64,000 nucleotides of DNA, from assembly GCA_014529385.2 (NCBI GenBank), contig CM043942.1, positions 60,589,684-60,653,683 on the forward strand, written 5' to 3'. Below, in pieces: positions 11,216 through 22,391 of this stretch. Positions within the stretch are counted from its first letter, which is position 1. Every line of letters begins with the position of its first letter. Made by a program: the position numbers and the translations under genes. The notes under the pieces are model-generated. The model ran no database searches, was not told where the DNA came from, and saw only the letters and a program-made list of their open reading frames with translations. Source of the DNA: Adiantum capillus-veneris. Taxonomy: Eukaryota > Streptophyta > Polypodiopsida > Polypodiales > Pteridaceae.

Positions 11216-12574
11216 GAAGGCCTGTGTTGTTTGGTATGTGCAGACGTGGGGACTGCGCATGGCAAGGGAAGGAGGTCCGTTGTTGCGAGGACAACCAAGA
11301 ACATCTCCCGGACTAGCTCCAAAAATACTGCAGCCACAGGGGGCAGAGTGCACGCAGCGTGGGAACCACCGAGCACCATCTGGACATGTGTATTCGTGCT
11401 TGATAGATGGATCAGAGACAGCAATTCATCTTTACTCACAGATGTTTCAAACATGTAGTTCTGCTCATGGCATCGAAGGAGTTGTGCAAACAACAAAAAA
11501 GAAACATTAGCCAAACAAAATTCTGATATTTTAAGCTAGAAGAAGTCACATTTGAAACAAAGTTCGTACATCAGTTCGTTGGAGCAATACAAAAGCATAT
11601 CCTCGGTGCAGGACTACAAAAAAATATGTTGGGTGGATGCCGACGCAAATCAGTCGACTGGAGTGACACAAAATGATATTATGGCTGCATTACCATCTTG
11701 TTCAAAATGAGGTCTGCATGATTCCCAATCGACATCACATACTTCACATACTGATCATGCCAAGAATATTTGAAAATCTGCATGCTATCGCATTTAAGTG
11801 GTTCAGTTGCGTCTCCCTTCTCTCGGTTGAGTGCCGGTTGCAGCTATGCCTGCCAAAGATTTTCATAATGGTGAGATCATCCTACCCCCCTCCAAGCTGC
11901 ACTCAAACAACAGAGACAGAGTGTGGTGCACCCGGAACCTCCCCTCGTCAGCTATCAACTCCTAGTCCACCTCTACTGGGAGAGGCAATGATGGAGCCAT
12001 CCACTGGCACCTGCCAATGGCCTCGCCCCACAGGTCAGGCTACGCTTGCGCATACCTTGCAGCAGACAATGGCATCCCACTTTTCTTCTCAAACTTGCAT
12101 GGGGATATCCTAGCTATCGCCATCATCCGTGATGTTTTCTCCTCATCGTCGTTTCCATGCCGCACAGCTTCTTGCTGAGGCTCTACAGTTGCTCAGTCAT
12201 CTCAAGCTCGCAATGTGAAGTCCTTCCGTCCACTCTCTGCCTCTTCTTTTCCTCATAACCAACCCATCAACAACCAACGTGGTCAGGGTGGCGGGCTTGC
12301 TGCCCTGTGCAGTACCCTTGAGTCTACGGGTGCACCTTGTGGCTACCTTGAGTAGCACAAAGAAGTTTGCACACAGAAGATGGCCACCCCACCAATAGTT
12401 TGCCCCCTTGGCACCCCCACCGCTCTTGCTCTGTACCTCTCTCTCACCAGCGAACATTCTGCTGAAGCATTGTATGCAGAACCTTTGCTTCCATGACCCT
12501 CTTGAGAGGATGGAGCCCTGCTATGCAGCTCCTCCAAAAGCACTAGGTACATTTGACAGATAAGAGTGCCACAA

Positions 12575-12620
<46 letters not shown>

Positions 12621-13890
12621 CCAACTATGCAGCTCCCTCCCCCCCATAGCCGCTGCGTTTGCGTCAGCATTTCTTGCACTCAATGCATCGCCTGCAGATG
12701 GGTGTGCAATCCACAGAAGGAAAAAATCTCTCTACCTCCCCCGATCCATGTGCTGATGCGTCACATTTCTCTATCTGCCCTCCACGTGCCATACTAGCCT
12801 TTTTTCTCCACAAGACTCCGACAAGCATCTGTTGAGATTCTTGTTAATGAAGCTCCTGAAAATGATCATAGGGAACATAGGTGGCTTCAAAAAATTAAAT
12901 TCATTACCTACACAGTGCAAGAAAACTAAACTGTAAAAAAAGGAAAAGATAAGGAGATGAGCTCTGTGAGCTCGCTCTGTACATGGAGATGATAAGTCTT
13001 TTGACTTTCATTTCCTAAATTCACCCTTCACTTGTGCATTTGAGATCTTTTGAAAGGTCTTTTTTTAAGGAACCTTTTTACCTTGATTATCTAAGAGCAA
13101 GTTTGGAAACCTTGAAAGGAGAGGCAGTCCACTTGGCTCATCTTCATTGGAGATAGAACTTGGAAAAGGGGAGGGGCAGAAATAGATTGAGAAAACATAA
13201 GGAAGAGCGTGGAAGCTATTTTTTGAAACTAAATCGGGTGGGTACGGAGTTGAACCAAGGTAGGGGCTTGAATTAGCCTGGTGAAGCAAGAATCGAATGC
13301 ACTACTTGTGTGCAGAGGGATCATCAATGGAATTCTTGAGAGCGACTGGGGTTGATTCAACCTCTGCGGACTCCACATCTGCGTCTACATCATGCCTATT
13401 GGGACCTTCACTGCTGTCAGAGCCCACGGCAGGGGCATTGATCTCATCATCAAGGATAGGGGGCAAGCCGCATTCTCGTCGCCAACATGTGTGGGAGGAA
13501 GCTTCTCGGAGTTGAAGTGAGCTCAGGGGATGTGTGTGTATGTGCCTGCGTATTTACATGCGAATGTTGATGCGGTTGGGTGTCCGTGGCATTGGGGGAG
13601 GGGTGAGGGCCGTTGATTGAGGATAAGGAAGGAGTGTTGTTGAGTATGGAGAACATGGAATGTGAAGCTCTGTCGGCTGACATTAGCAGCAAAGTGGCAT
13701 GGGGGGATATCAGATGTGATGCTGAATTCTGCGGCGAGATGAGGCATTGAGAGAGAGGAGTGAGGTCTCCGACAGAGGGCAGCTCATCTTCCCATTGACT
13801 TACCCTATCCTCATTTCCATTCGCGTTTTCGCTCCTGCTGGCCCCTCCGCCCTCTTCCTCCATCGCCCACAAAGACTCTCCTCTCTCTTC
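11216..13890. other. Spacer with a GA tract, no gene assigned
   Basis: A (GA)n tract lies at about 12579-12617. The longest frame is 146 codons, plus strand at 11673-12113. It and the others resemble no family I know and overlap open frames on the opposite strand. Confidence 0.35.

Positions 13891-13895
<5 letters not shown>

Positions 13896-13941
<46 letters not shown>
13896..13941. repeat. (GT)n microsatellite
   Basis: About 20 GT units in a row. The minus-strand 189-codon frame across it (14019-13450) is threonine/histidine-rich because of this tract. Confidence 0.9.
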
Positions 13942-13942
<1 letters not shown>

Positions 13943-14099
13943 CGTGCACGCTGAGGTCCACGGCCCATAGGCTCTCTTGCACACACTTTCTCCCCCTCTG
14001 AAAAGTGCTCAAGTCGCATACCTTGTCAATTGCGGCCTTGCTGTGTGTTCATATGAGCTCGGGGCTTGGACACTGCAAAGACAGAATGAGATGAGTAAC

Positions 14100-15235
14100 A
14101 AAAATCCTAAATGGAAACCATGTATTCAGGCCAGCACGTTGTTGTGATGGTGTGGGAGTATTTGATTGAGCGGGCGACATATGGAAGCATTTTATCTGTC
14201 TCCAAGGAGCAGCAGAACATGGGGGCTGCATCATCACCTTCTACAGCTTGGATTGGGGCATGGTGTGCACTGTATCTATGCAGGGCTCAAGGGCAACAAG
14301 AAAGGCTACAATAGCATCATCTTCATCCAAGCAGCGACATGGTATGGCTGGCTTGATAATGGCTTCTTCGTCGTTGTATTCATTTGTTGCAAGCTTGAAT
14401 GAATTGTCCGGCTCTTTGTTGGATAGCTTGAGAGGTGATTACCCAAGGTATTTGACAGAAGCCTTGAGTGCATTAACAAGGTTCTTGTTGGTCGTGGCAA
14501 TATCAAAATTTTAAATTATACAAATTTCCCTCCTACCATTCTTTAACATAGATGAAAAAAAAGGTTCCCTCCAAAGTGTGGACATATGTAGAAGTACCAA
14601 CCAGGTGGAAGCAAAATAGGTCCTTTTTTTGTACCACCAAACCATGCTTTCACCTTGATCGCCGTCCTTATAACACCTCCCTCACGTCCTGCTACAATAG
14701 ACTGCAACTTGCAGCATAGCTTCTGCAGCCTACTATATCCTTGGTTTGCCTCCAATGGCACACCTCCACCCTCCATCCATGAAGGAATACCTTCCTCTCT
14801 GTGAAACTGGTGGCTGATCTGCGGGTGGTAGCCAAGGCTCTCATCTGGAGGAGCATCGGCGTCCGAATGGGGTCTGAGAGAAATTCTAGCAATGTATCCA
14901 CTACACTAGTGCCCGTAGCAAGATCTTTGACAAGAAAGGGATATGGCTAGCTCCGCAAGGACAAACCATGGGGACAATTGTTGTTCCACCATGCCCTCAC
15001 CAACAATTTGACGTTGTTGAGTGCCGCTGCTACATCCTTTCCTGCGCCATACAACATCCTTGCAAAGCCCAAAACAACGCCATTTGTGTCTCTATCCTCG
15101 CCTCACCTACCCACAATCCTGGCAATTTTGTTGCTAGTATCTGCTTCCATATGTCGCCTGCCCCATTCAAATACTCCCACACCATCGCCACGACGTGCTG
15201 TCTTGAACACAAATAGTCAAGCAAATCCCTCTTCA
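14100..15235. repeat. Inverted repeat pair flanking a degenerate coding-like segment
   Basis: About 90 bases at 14125-14205 and the reverse complement of about 15130-15215 match: both read CAGCACGT, then GATGGTGTGGGAGTATTTGA, then GGCGACATATGGAAGCA. Both could encode QHVV(V/A)MVWEYL. Between them, on the minus strand, a frame at 14776-14543 (EANQGYSRLQKLCC, then VKAWFGGTKK) looks protein-like but is not recognised. Another frame at 14901-14692 overlaps it. This may be a decayed multi-copy gene family. Confidence 0.45.
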
Positions 15236-15958
15236 GTTCCTTTATAACATGCGGCCTAATGTCGCACTTGATATCGTCGTTGCAAGCTTCGTAAAAGAGT
15301 ACTCCAGAATGTCCAGCTCCGCCGCTTCGGGCAGCCTCATCTCCACAAGATGCATGCGTAGGTGCTTCTTGTTAATGATGCCCCACCATCGCCAACACCT
15401 TTCCTCTACGCACCCCACGTGTGGGAGCGTCCTCCATAGCTCCGTGGCTGGACTCTATTGCCGCCATCTGCATCCTTTGTTTGCACATCTCTCTATGCAC
15501 ACATGTCGTCATGCATTTGGTGGCCCATGCTCATAAATTCCTCCCTTTTCCATCCTTGAGGAGACATACATGTTTGATATATTTGATTAACAACCTTGGC
15601 GACACATCCCTACCACTTGAACTTCTGATGGGATGAATCTCATGAGGATGCATCCCTACCTTGTTGTGGTCCCGAAGCAATTGATGAAGCAATCTCCGTA
15701 GCCCCACTTGAGGCCGCCGACATGCAATGCTCTAGAAGCTGCAACCCATTTACATATGGAGGAAAACTTGGGTGGGGCAATAAGTAATGCAAGTGGTGTT
15801 TTGAAACCGTGCCAAAAGTCCCATCACAGACTGCGTTTGTGAGTGGCGCAGTTGCTCAACACATTTTCCAGCTTCCGCCTTGCTCTCTTACTACATCGCC
15901 TTCTGCAAACCACTACAGTTGCAAGTCACAAGCTCCCCGGCTACTCACAATCAGGAAG
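15236..15958. other. Leader region upstream of the RING-like gene
   Basis: No separate gene is supported. Part may be 5' UTR and promoter of the plus-strand gene whose first good ATG is at 15959. I could not place a TATA box with confidence. Confidence 0.35.
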
Positions 15959-16483
15959 ATGAGGATGCCAGTGAGGAAATTAGCAACCAAAGCGTCACCA
16001 GACAATGGGAAAAAGAAGAAGAGGACAATGGATGCAAAATCCCCTCGGAACATTGACACCCCAAATACGAGGGCTAGCAAGGGGGCCTCCTTTGTGGAGA
16101 GGGAGAAACCTGCTGTGTCCATGGAGACTTCATTTAATCCTGGGCCTCTTTTTGCCGATGATGAGACTCCACGGTCATCTACAACATCTAAAGGTAGGTG
16201 CTATGAGAGCTATGCGTTTTCTGGTGATTTACCATTTTATTTTCCATGCATGCAAGCTTCTGCATGTCTTTTATCTGATGAGGTCTGCATTTGCTTTTTT
16301 TGCATGCAGCAAGTACATGTGCATGTTTGGGATCTTCTTAGGAATTTAGGTTTTAGGAAAGTTACAAAGTTACATGTATAAGCTGCTCTTTAGATTGCTA
16401 ACTTGCATGCATGCAAGTGCAAAAATCAGTATATGTTGTGCATGAGCATAGCACAAAGTTGAAGCTCAGTAGGGATGTCAGCA

Positions 16484-16556
16484 TAACCAAATTTGGTTAG
16501 TACCAAATTTGGTACTAACCAGTACCAAATTTGATACTAACCACTACCAAATTTGG
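16484..16556. repeat. GTACCAAATTTGGTAC palindrome cluster in intron 1
   Basis: Four near-copies of ACCAAATTTGGT, two extended to the full palindrome with GTAC ends, sit inside the first intron of the RING-like gene. The same palindrome occurs in the flanks and introns at 19.9, 21.3-21.7 and 52.2-53.7 kb. Confidence 0.8.
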
Positions 16557-17577
16557 CTTTATACACAACTGAATTTTGCAATTGTCACCTGCATGAGATA
16601 CATTCATTTCATTCCATGTGTTTTGTTTTGCACAACTGAAATGAGGCATATAATGAGGGCATGTCTTTACTTGCGTATTGTTTCCACATCGCAGGAAAAA
16701 ACAAGATGGAGGAGTACCCTATCTTGACAAAGTTCTGCTATACAGCACAAGAGCTTCATGATGAGTATGGATTGAGCATGGAGGGGGTGTTGCCAAAGGA
16801 TCTTACAGAAGATTACATCCCCGATGACCAGTGGCTCACTGTATTCAGGCATTCCAGCCAGAAGAAGACAAAGATTTACTTAAACACATGCAGCCACGAC
16901 TTCAGGATGAATGCAGGTTCCTGTTCCATAAGGTGTACCGAGCCCCACCATCATGTGGGGAGATCACTACAAAATTTGCCCGATGTTTTACATATGAGAA
17001 GTGTCATGTAGCCACAAAGGACCCTGCGGGCCACAGGGTTGCATGGGCCAGGTTTGGTGAGAGTGTACTCAACATGTGTTCCTCCCGACCAGGAGGCTTG
17101 GAAAAGAAGGTTGAGAATTGGCGAAAGGCAAACGGTGCGTCCCAAGGAGGCCACCTGTCAAATACCAAGAAGCCCCGACTTACGCCAGTCGGTAGTATGC
17201 ACCCTACACAGAAAGTCCCCCCACAGCGTCATGAGGAGAAGACACCTGATTATATTGCGGACCTTGAAGCTATGGTTGGGAGAGTCCCTCGGACATGTTT
17301 CGGGGTAGCTGATAGGCTGAAAGAGGTGACAATGTCTCTGCAGCAAAAGAAGGAAACACTCATGAGGACAAAGGGTTCCAATAAACTTGTCAAGTAGATT
17401 ATGGACGACATCAAGGAATATGAGACCCAACTGGAAACACTGAGAGAGGCCAACACTGGCGATGACGCAGAAATCAATGTGATAGAAGCTGAGTTGGCTG
17501 CCAGTCGAAGGATGCTACGTCGATACGGAATCAGTGAAGATACGTCATTGCTCGACAAGGAGATTCTAGAGCAACAG

Positions 17578-18695
17578 GTGCTGGTAGTTTTGGGAGTTTT
17601 TGGTAGAACTGTTTATGCTTGGTTTGGTAGGATTGGTAGTGTTAGGTACCTTTGGTAGAACTATTTATGCTTGGTTTGGTGGGATTGGTAGTGTTAGGTA
17701 CCTTTGATAGAACTGTTTATGCTTGGTTTGGTGGGATTGGTAGTATTAGGTACTCATGGTAGAACTGCTTTTATTCTAGGTAGTTTATGATTTCCTTCTG
17801 TCTTATGGTTTGGTATTTCTGGTACTATGAAGAAGTTTTGGTACTTTAAGGTACTTTTTGAAAGTGCTGCAAAAGGTGTTATGGTAGTTTTATTCTGATA
17901 GCTTTGGTAGTTTTGCTAGTTTTGGTACTTTTAGGTACTATTTGAAAGTGCTACAAAAGTGTAATTGGTAGTTTGATTTTGGTAATTTTGGTAGTTTTGG
18001 TAGTTTTTGAAAGTGCTGCAAAAAGTGTTTCTTTGGTAGTCTTGGTAGTTTTGGTACTATTTGAAAGTTTGATTTTGGGAGTTTTGGTACTTTTGGTACT
18101 TGAAGGTACTATTTGAAAGTGTTGCAAAAAGTGGCTTCTGTAGTTTGATTTGGTAGTTTTGGTACTTTTAAGTACTATTTGAAAGTGCTGCAAAAAGTGG
18201 GTTTGGTAGTTTGATTTTGGTAGTTTTGGTAGTTTTGGTACTTTTAGGTACTATTTGAAAGTGCTGCAAATAGCTTGTTTGATAGTTTGATTTTGGTAGT
18301 TTTGGGTACTTTTAGGTACTATTTGAAAGTGATGCAAAAAGCTTGTTTGGTAGTTTGATTTTGGTAGTTTTGGTACTTTTAGGTACTATTTGAAAGTGCT
18401 TCAAAAAGTGGCTTTTGGTAGTTTGATTTTGGTAGTTTTGGTACTTTTAGGTACTATTTGAAAGTGCTGCAAAAAGTGGCTTTTGGTAGTTTTGATAAGG
18501 TTTGGGTAGTTTAGTTCTGCATTGGGGTATTTATATGTTTTTGGTACTATATGATTCCCGAGTTTGGTAGTTGTTGGTAGTTTTGGTGGTTTTGGTAGTT
18601 TGGGTTCTGTTTCGTAGTACAGTACTTAGAAGTACAGTCTTGGTATGACTTCTTGGTAGTTTTTGAAACTAATTGGGACCGCTGGTTGTCAACAG
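17578..18695. repeat. GGTAC/GGTAG-rich satellite filling intron 2
   Basis: About nine copies of a unit of roughly 60-75 bp, built from TTGGTAGTTTTGGTACTTTT, AGGTACTATTTGAAAGTGC and TGCAAAAAGTGG. The copies are most alike between about 18100 and 18500. A GT donor sits at 17578 and an AG acceptor at 18694-18695, so the array makes up nearly all of a 1.1-kb intron. Confidence 0.85.
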
Positions 18696-19784
18696 GCTGA
18701 GTATGACACTCTAGAGAAAAAATGGAAGGAAGGTCAAGAGCATACCCTATCTGTGAAGGAGATGTTGTCTGACATCAGGCTTGGGAAGAGGTTCCTACTA
18801 TATCCTAGGCCCCAGGTTAATGATTCGGTAAATGTGATCCCGGTGTTTGGTATGTGTGTTGCATGCGGTGAGCCCTTGGAGTGCGCACATGTAGTCAGAA
18901 CCTTCATGCTAGAGTGCCGACACCAGTATCATCCCTTGTGCTTCACTGCTCTGTTACAAAGCAGGGATCAGTGTGTCAAGCCGGGTTGTAATATGGTAAT
19001 CTCTGATTTGGCAAAGTCCTGGACCAGTGGGCTTCAAGTTGTCAAGAGTAAGTATGTGTGCATTTTTGAATACATATGCGCACTTGCAACTTAGTGAGGT
19101 TTTCATACAAGTTAGTATGTGTTGTCTTTCTTTGTGTTTGTAAAGGAGCAGGATGCTGCAGTTGCTGACCAGCACACCACAAAGTCGGCTGCAAGTCGAA
19201 TATGGGACGTGGATGAGGTGACAAGGGAGATATCAGATGTTCTCCACGATCTGAAGCAAGGTAATTCTGTAGGGAAAGACAATGTGACCGGGCAAAGATG
19301 TGAGGCAACAGGTGACAGCGAAAGTAAAAGTGAGGAGGAGGCCAGAGATGGTAAAAAGATTAAGGACAAGGAGGAAGTTAAAGTCCCTGTTGTTGTGGAG
19401 CTGGATGCGGAGGAAAGCTAGGATGCTGCCAACACAAAGCTCGATGAAGCAACGGCCAAGAAGGGAGAGGAAGAACCCACAAAGGGGGGTGTTGGGGAGG
19501 GGGTGGAAACCACAAAGGGGAGTGAAGGGGAGGTCAAAGAGGGGTCAGAAGGCAACAAAGATCAGAGGGAGGCCGGGGATGAGCAGGAAGAAGTACTTGC
19601 GAACGATACTGTTGTGGACAGCACCGACGGGGGCGTTGACTCTACTGCTGCCAATGCTGTTTCAAAGCGGAGAGGTGATTCCCTTGATTTCGTGATCCTG
19701 CAGGAACTTTTCTGTTTGCAGAGAAAGAAGCGCAATCGCGCCCGTGATCAATTATCCCGTGCATGCAAACTGTAGCCAGTGAGA

Positions 19785-20060
19785 ATCTATTGTATTCCGC
19801 ACTTTGTGCTTTAGTGTGACTGAGTCAACTTGATTTTTTGGCCCTAAGCTTTATCTGTTCTCTCTATCTAGTTCTGTGTTGGTATGTTACCTTTCGTTAC
19901 ATTAGTGTTTCAGTTGTCCTCACTATATGTGCATTACAGTACCAAATTTGGTACTTTTTGGTACTGTTGAACTTGGGTGCACGTCTGTCTACTATTACAG
20001 TACCAATTTGGTACTTCTTGAACTTGCGATTTCGGATAGTCCTTATCACTTGTGCAATAC
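19785..20060. repeat. 3'-flank repeat, copy in plus orientation
   Basis: Starts TGTATTCCGCACTTTGTGC just after the stop of the RING-like gene and continues through GACTGAGTCAACTTGATTTT, ATGTTACCTTTCGTTACATT and a GGTACTGTTGAACTTGGGTG unit. The same sequence lies in inverted orientation at 21236-21790 plus 50043-50110, which is the 3' flank of the transposase-like gene, now split by element C. Confidence 0.85.
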
Positions 20061-20208
20061 ATTACCAAATTTGGTAGTTTTTGGACCAGTTTTCTGTTTA
20101 AGATATGATGTTTGCACTGTGTATTTGTCCCCACTCATTATATTTGTTGGTGTTGTAGTAAGTTGGTGGCTAGACGAGACACCGACAAGCACATTGTTGT
20201 AGCCTGAT

Positions 20209-21000
20209 ATGGCTGCTAGAGGCGGGCGGATGATTGTGCTTGATCTGAATGGCGTGCTACTAACCAGCTGCAGCAAAATCCCTGAGGAACTTGAGTGCCT
20301 ACCAAAGGAGCACACGCCACGGGTAGTCTATCTCCAAAAGAATGTAATTTGTCTTGTAAGGCCGGATGCGGAGCAGTTCATCCTACTGCTTAAACAGAAA
20401 GCCAGCCTAGTGTTGTGGTCCTGCTGTAGAAGGGAAAAACTGTTACACATGGTGAACGCGTGCTTCCCCAACCATAGAAGGCAAAAATATTTTGCAGGTA
20501 AAGCATGCCCGCTTTGAATGTTGCAGGACATAAGTTACGTATACCTCTAACCTCATTTTTTGGCATTAGCGGATATTCTCTCCCAAGAGGATTGTGAAAT
20601 ATGGCGGCCCCGTATGTCGAAGGTGCCGGTTGTGCCCAAACACATGGGCGATAAGCCCGTTTTCATGAAGAAGCTACGGACGCTATGGGAAAGGCACCCG
20701 AAGTACGATGCCAACAACACTATTCTTGTAGATGATTGTAGATACAAGTCTCTTAAAAATGACTATGAAAACTGTATGGCAATCCGATCATACGATCCCA
20801 TGGTAGTAGGAACCGATTACCCGTTTTACTTGCTGGATTTTGTTTTGCCTTGGTTTCTCGGGTGGATAAGGGATCGGTACCCAACAACGTACACTCGCAA
20901 AAACCCATTCTTTGACATTGAAGATGATATTTCTGGGTACATTACTGATTACTTCATACAGATGGAGGGGTACTCCTATAAATTTGATCCCCCGAGGTAG
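20209..21000 (+). CDS. FCP1/HAD-like phosphatase, 239 aa, two exons
   Basis: Exon 1 is 20209-20497 and exon 2 is 20570-21000. The 72-bp intron has a GTAAAG donor and a CATTAG acceptor, and the joined frame is exactly 240 codons with TAG at 20998. Residues 10-18 read VLDLNGVLL, the position of HAD motif I, where the nucleophile Asp is kept but the usual second Asp is Asn. LVLWSC near residue 67 fits the second motif region, and ILVDDCRYKSLKN near residue 148 fits the VDD motif of FCP1/SCP-type phosphatases. The family removes phosphate from proteins such as the RNA polymerase II CTD; activity here is not shown, and the Asn could reduce it. This is the only gene in the locus without a visible lesion. 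It lies in the loop between two inverted repeat copies. Confidence 0.72.
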
Positions 21001-21235
21001 CAGATTGCTATAATCATGTAAATAGTGGAATTTTGTAACCCGATACTATACATAATGGAAAACCACTTCTCTTGTTCAGACTGTCTTGGTATCTTGATCT
21101 CTACTATTGAAACCTCTGACTAATTCTGTTGAAACCTCTTGGAGCTAACCAGGTTGCCCAACATTTTAATTTTTGAGGCAGATAGCATCTATGTTTGGCA
21201 TACCTTTCATGTTATCAACGTAGTTCTAGACATTG
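21001..21235. other. 3' flank of the phosphatase gene
   Basis: AT-rich, with no coding. It probably contains the 3' UTR, but no single poly-A signal stands out. Confidence 0.4.
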
Positions 21236-21790
21236 CTCAAGGTGGTCGGATCAAATACGAATAGACAAACTGAAAAATACCAAGAAATAAAGTAAACCAT
21301 AAGTGATACAGCAAGTTCAAGGAGTACCAAATTGTACCAAATTCGGTACTGTAATAGTGGACAGGAGTGCACCCAAACCCAAGTTCAACACAGTACCAAA
21401 AAGTACCAAATTTGGTACTGTAATAGTGGACCGATGTGCACCCAAGTTCAACAGTAGCAGAAAGTAGAGATATAGTGAGGACAACTGAAACAATAATGTA
21501 ATGAAAGGTAACATACCAACACAGAACCAGATAGAGCAATAAAGTAAACCATAAGTGATACAGCAAGTTCAAGCAGTTCCAATTTGGTACTGTAATAGTG
21601 GACAGACGTGCACCCAAGTTCAACAGTACCAAAAAGTACCAAATTTAGTACTGTAATAGTGGACAGAGAAGCACCCAAGTTGAAAAGTACCAAAATGTAC
21701 CAAATGCACATATAGTGAGGACAACTGAAACAGTAATGTAATGAAAGGTGACATGCCAACACAGAACTAAATAGAGAGAACAGATAAAGC
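21236..21790. repeat. 3'-flank repeat, inverted, two tandem copies
   Basis: On the minus strand the 19.8-20.06 kb sequence is repeated about twice: ATGTTACCTTTCATTACATT, TTTCAGTTGTCCTCACTATA and GTTGAACTTGGGTGCAC, then CCACTATTACAGTACC. The GTACCAAATTTGGTAC motif occurs several times. The array runs straight into the target site of element C (TCAGG at 21791-21795) and resumes at 50043. Confidence 0.85.
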
Positions 21791-21795
21791 TCAGG

Positions 21796-22378
21796 TGTGC
21801 ACTCCTTGCCGCACTATCGAAGCAAGGGACTTGCCTAACACTGTGTGCGAGCCACAGACGGCTCCAAGCACACAACTAGCTTAACTAGTAAGCTCAAAAG
21901 AGGGCAATGGTGTGTCACTCACCGCTCTATGCTCCTGCCGTGGAGGATTCCTCGCCGCGAAGAAGAAGGAGACGCCGCTACGTCGTGCTCAACCGCTTTA
22001 CCGCCGTTGTGCCGCCGCAATGCTCGATCACACACACACTCTCTCTCTCTCTCAAGTACACACACACACAGTAGTACACAAGGAGATGGAGCAAGAGCAC
22101 TCTTCTTGCATTGCACAAATGAGAGAATGATACATTTTAGGTTTAGAATGACTATTATATGGGTTTGCCCCATTCACACTTGGGCGCCCATGCTTAGCCA
22201 ACTAATCCCTTGAATGTCCCAGTTAGAGTGCGCCTCTCATCGGCGATCACTCTTACCCTTTTCCTATTGGACCGACAAGCCCGGTATCTGACTCTACCAA
22301 ATAAATAATACAATTTCCTCCGTAGGTTACAACGTCCGTCGTAGGTAATAGGGTGTCCGTGAGCCGTGAGGGTTAACA
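21796..22378 (-). repeat. Element C 3' LTR (left copy)
   Basis: 583 bp, TG...CA ends. It contains a short AC tract near 22028-22072. It matches the right copy throughout, apart from scattered substitutions and a much shorter AC tract. Confidence 0.93.
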
Positions 22379-22391
22379 TGCCCCCCTTCCT
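22379..22391 (-). promoter_or_regulatory. Element C polypurine tract
   Basis: On the minus strand AGGAAGGGGGGCA lies immediately before the 3' LTR, the expected site for plus-strand DNA priming. Confidence 0.8.

Larger units (their letters stand above)
15959..19775 (+). pseudogene. Multi-exon gene with RING-like zinc finger, coiled-coil-like segment and acidic tail; damaged
   Basis: Exon 1 runs from the ATG at 15959 to 16193, where GGTAGG is a good donor. Exon 2 runs 16695-17577, exon 3 from 18696 to about 19047, and exon 4 from about 19146 to a TAG at 19773. Introns 1 and 2 join exons in phase; the exon 3-4 junction does not, so something is lost there. The N-terminus is basic (GKKKKR). Exon 2 has a central domain (for example FLFHKVYRAPPSCGE) and a heptad-like segment (KEYETQLETLREANTG). 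Exon 3 carries a zinc-finger-like array CVACGE, then CRHQYHPLCF, then C-x4-C, much like a RING. Exon 4 is acidic and ends in a basic KKRNRARDQ segment. Damage: a frame change near 16820-16835 and in-frame TAG codons at 17395 and 19419. The function is unknown; a nuclear or ubiquitin-related role is only a guess from the zinc finger. Confidence 0.55.

Noticed and set aside
17578-18695. CRISPR-like array
   Set aside because: Units are tandem and adjacent without unique spacers, in a plant intron. This is a satellite.
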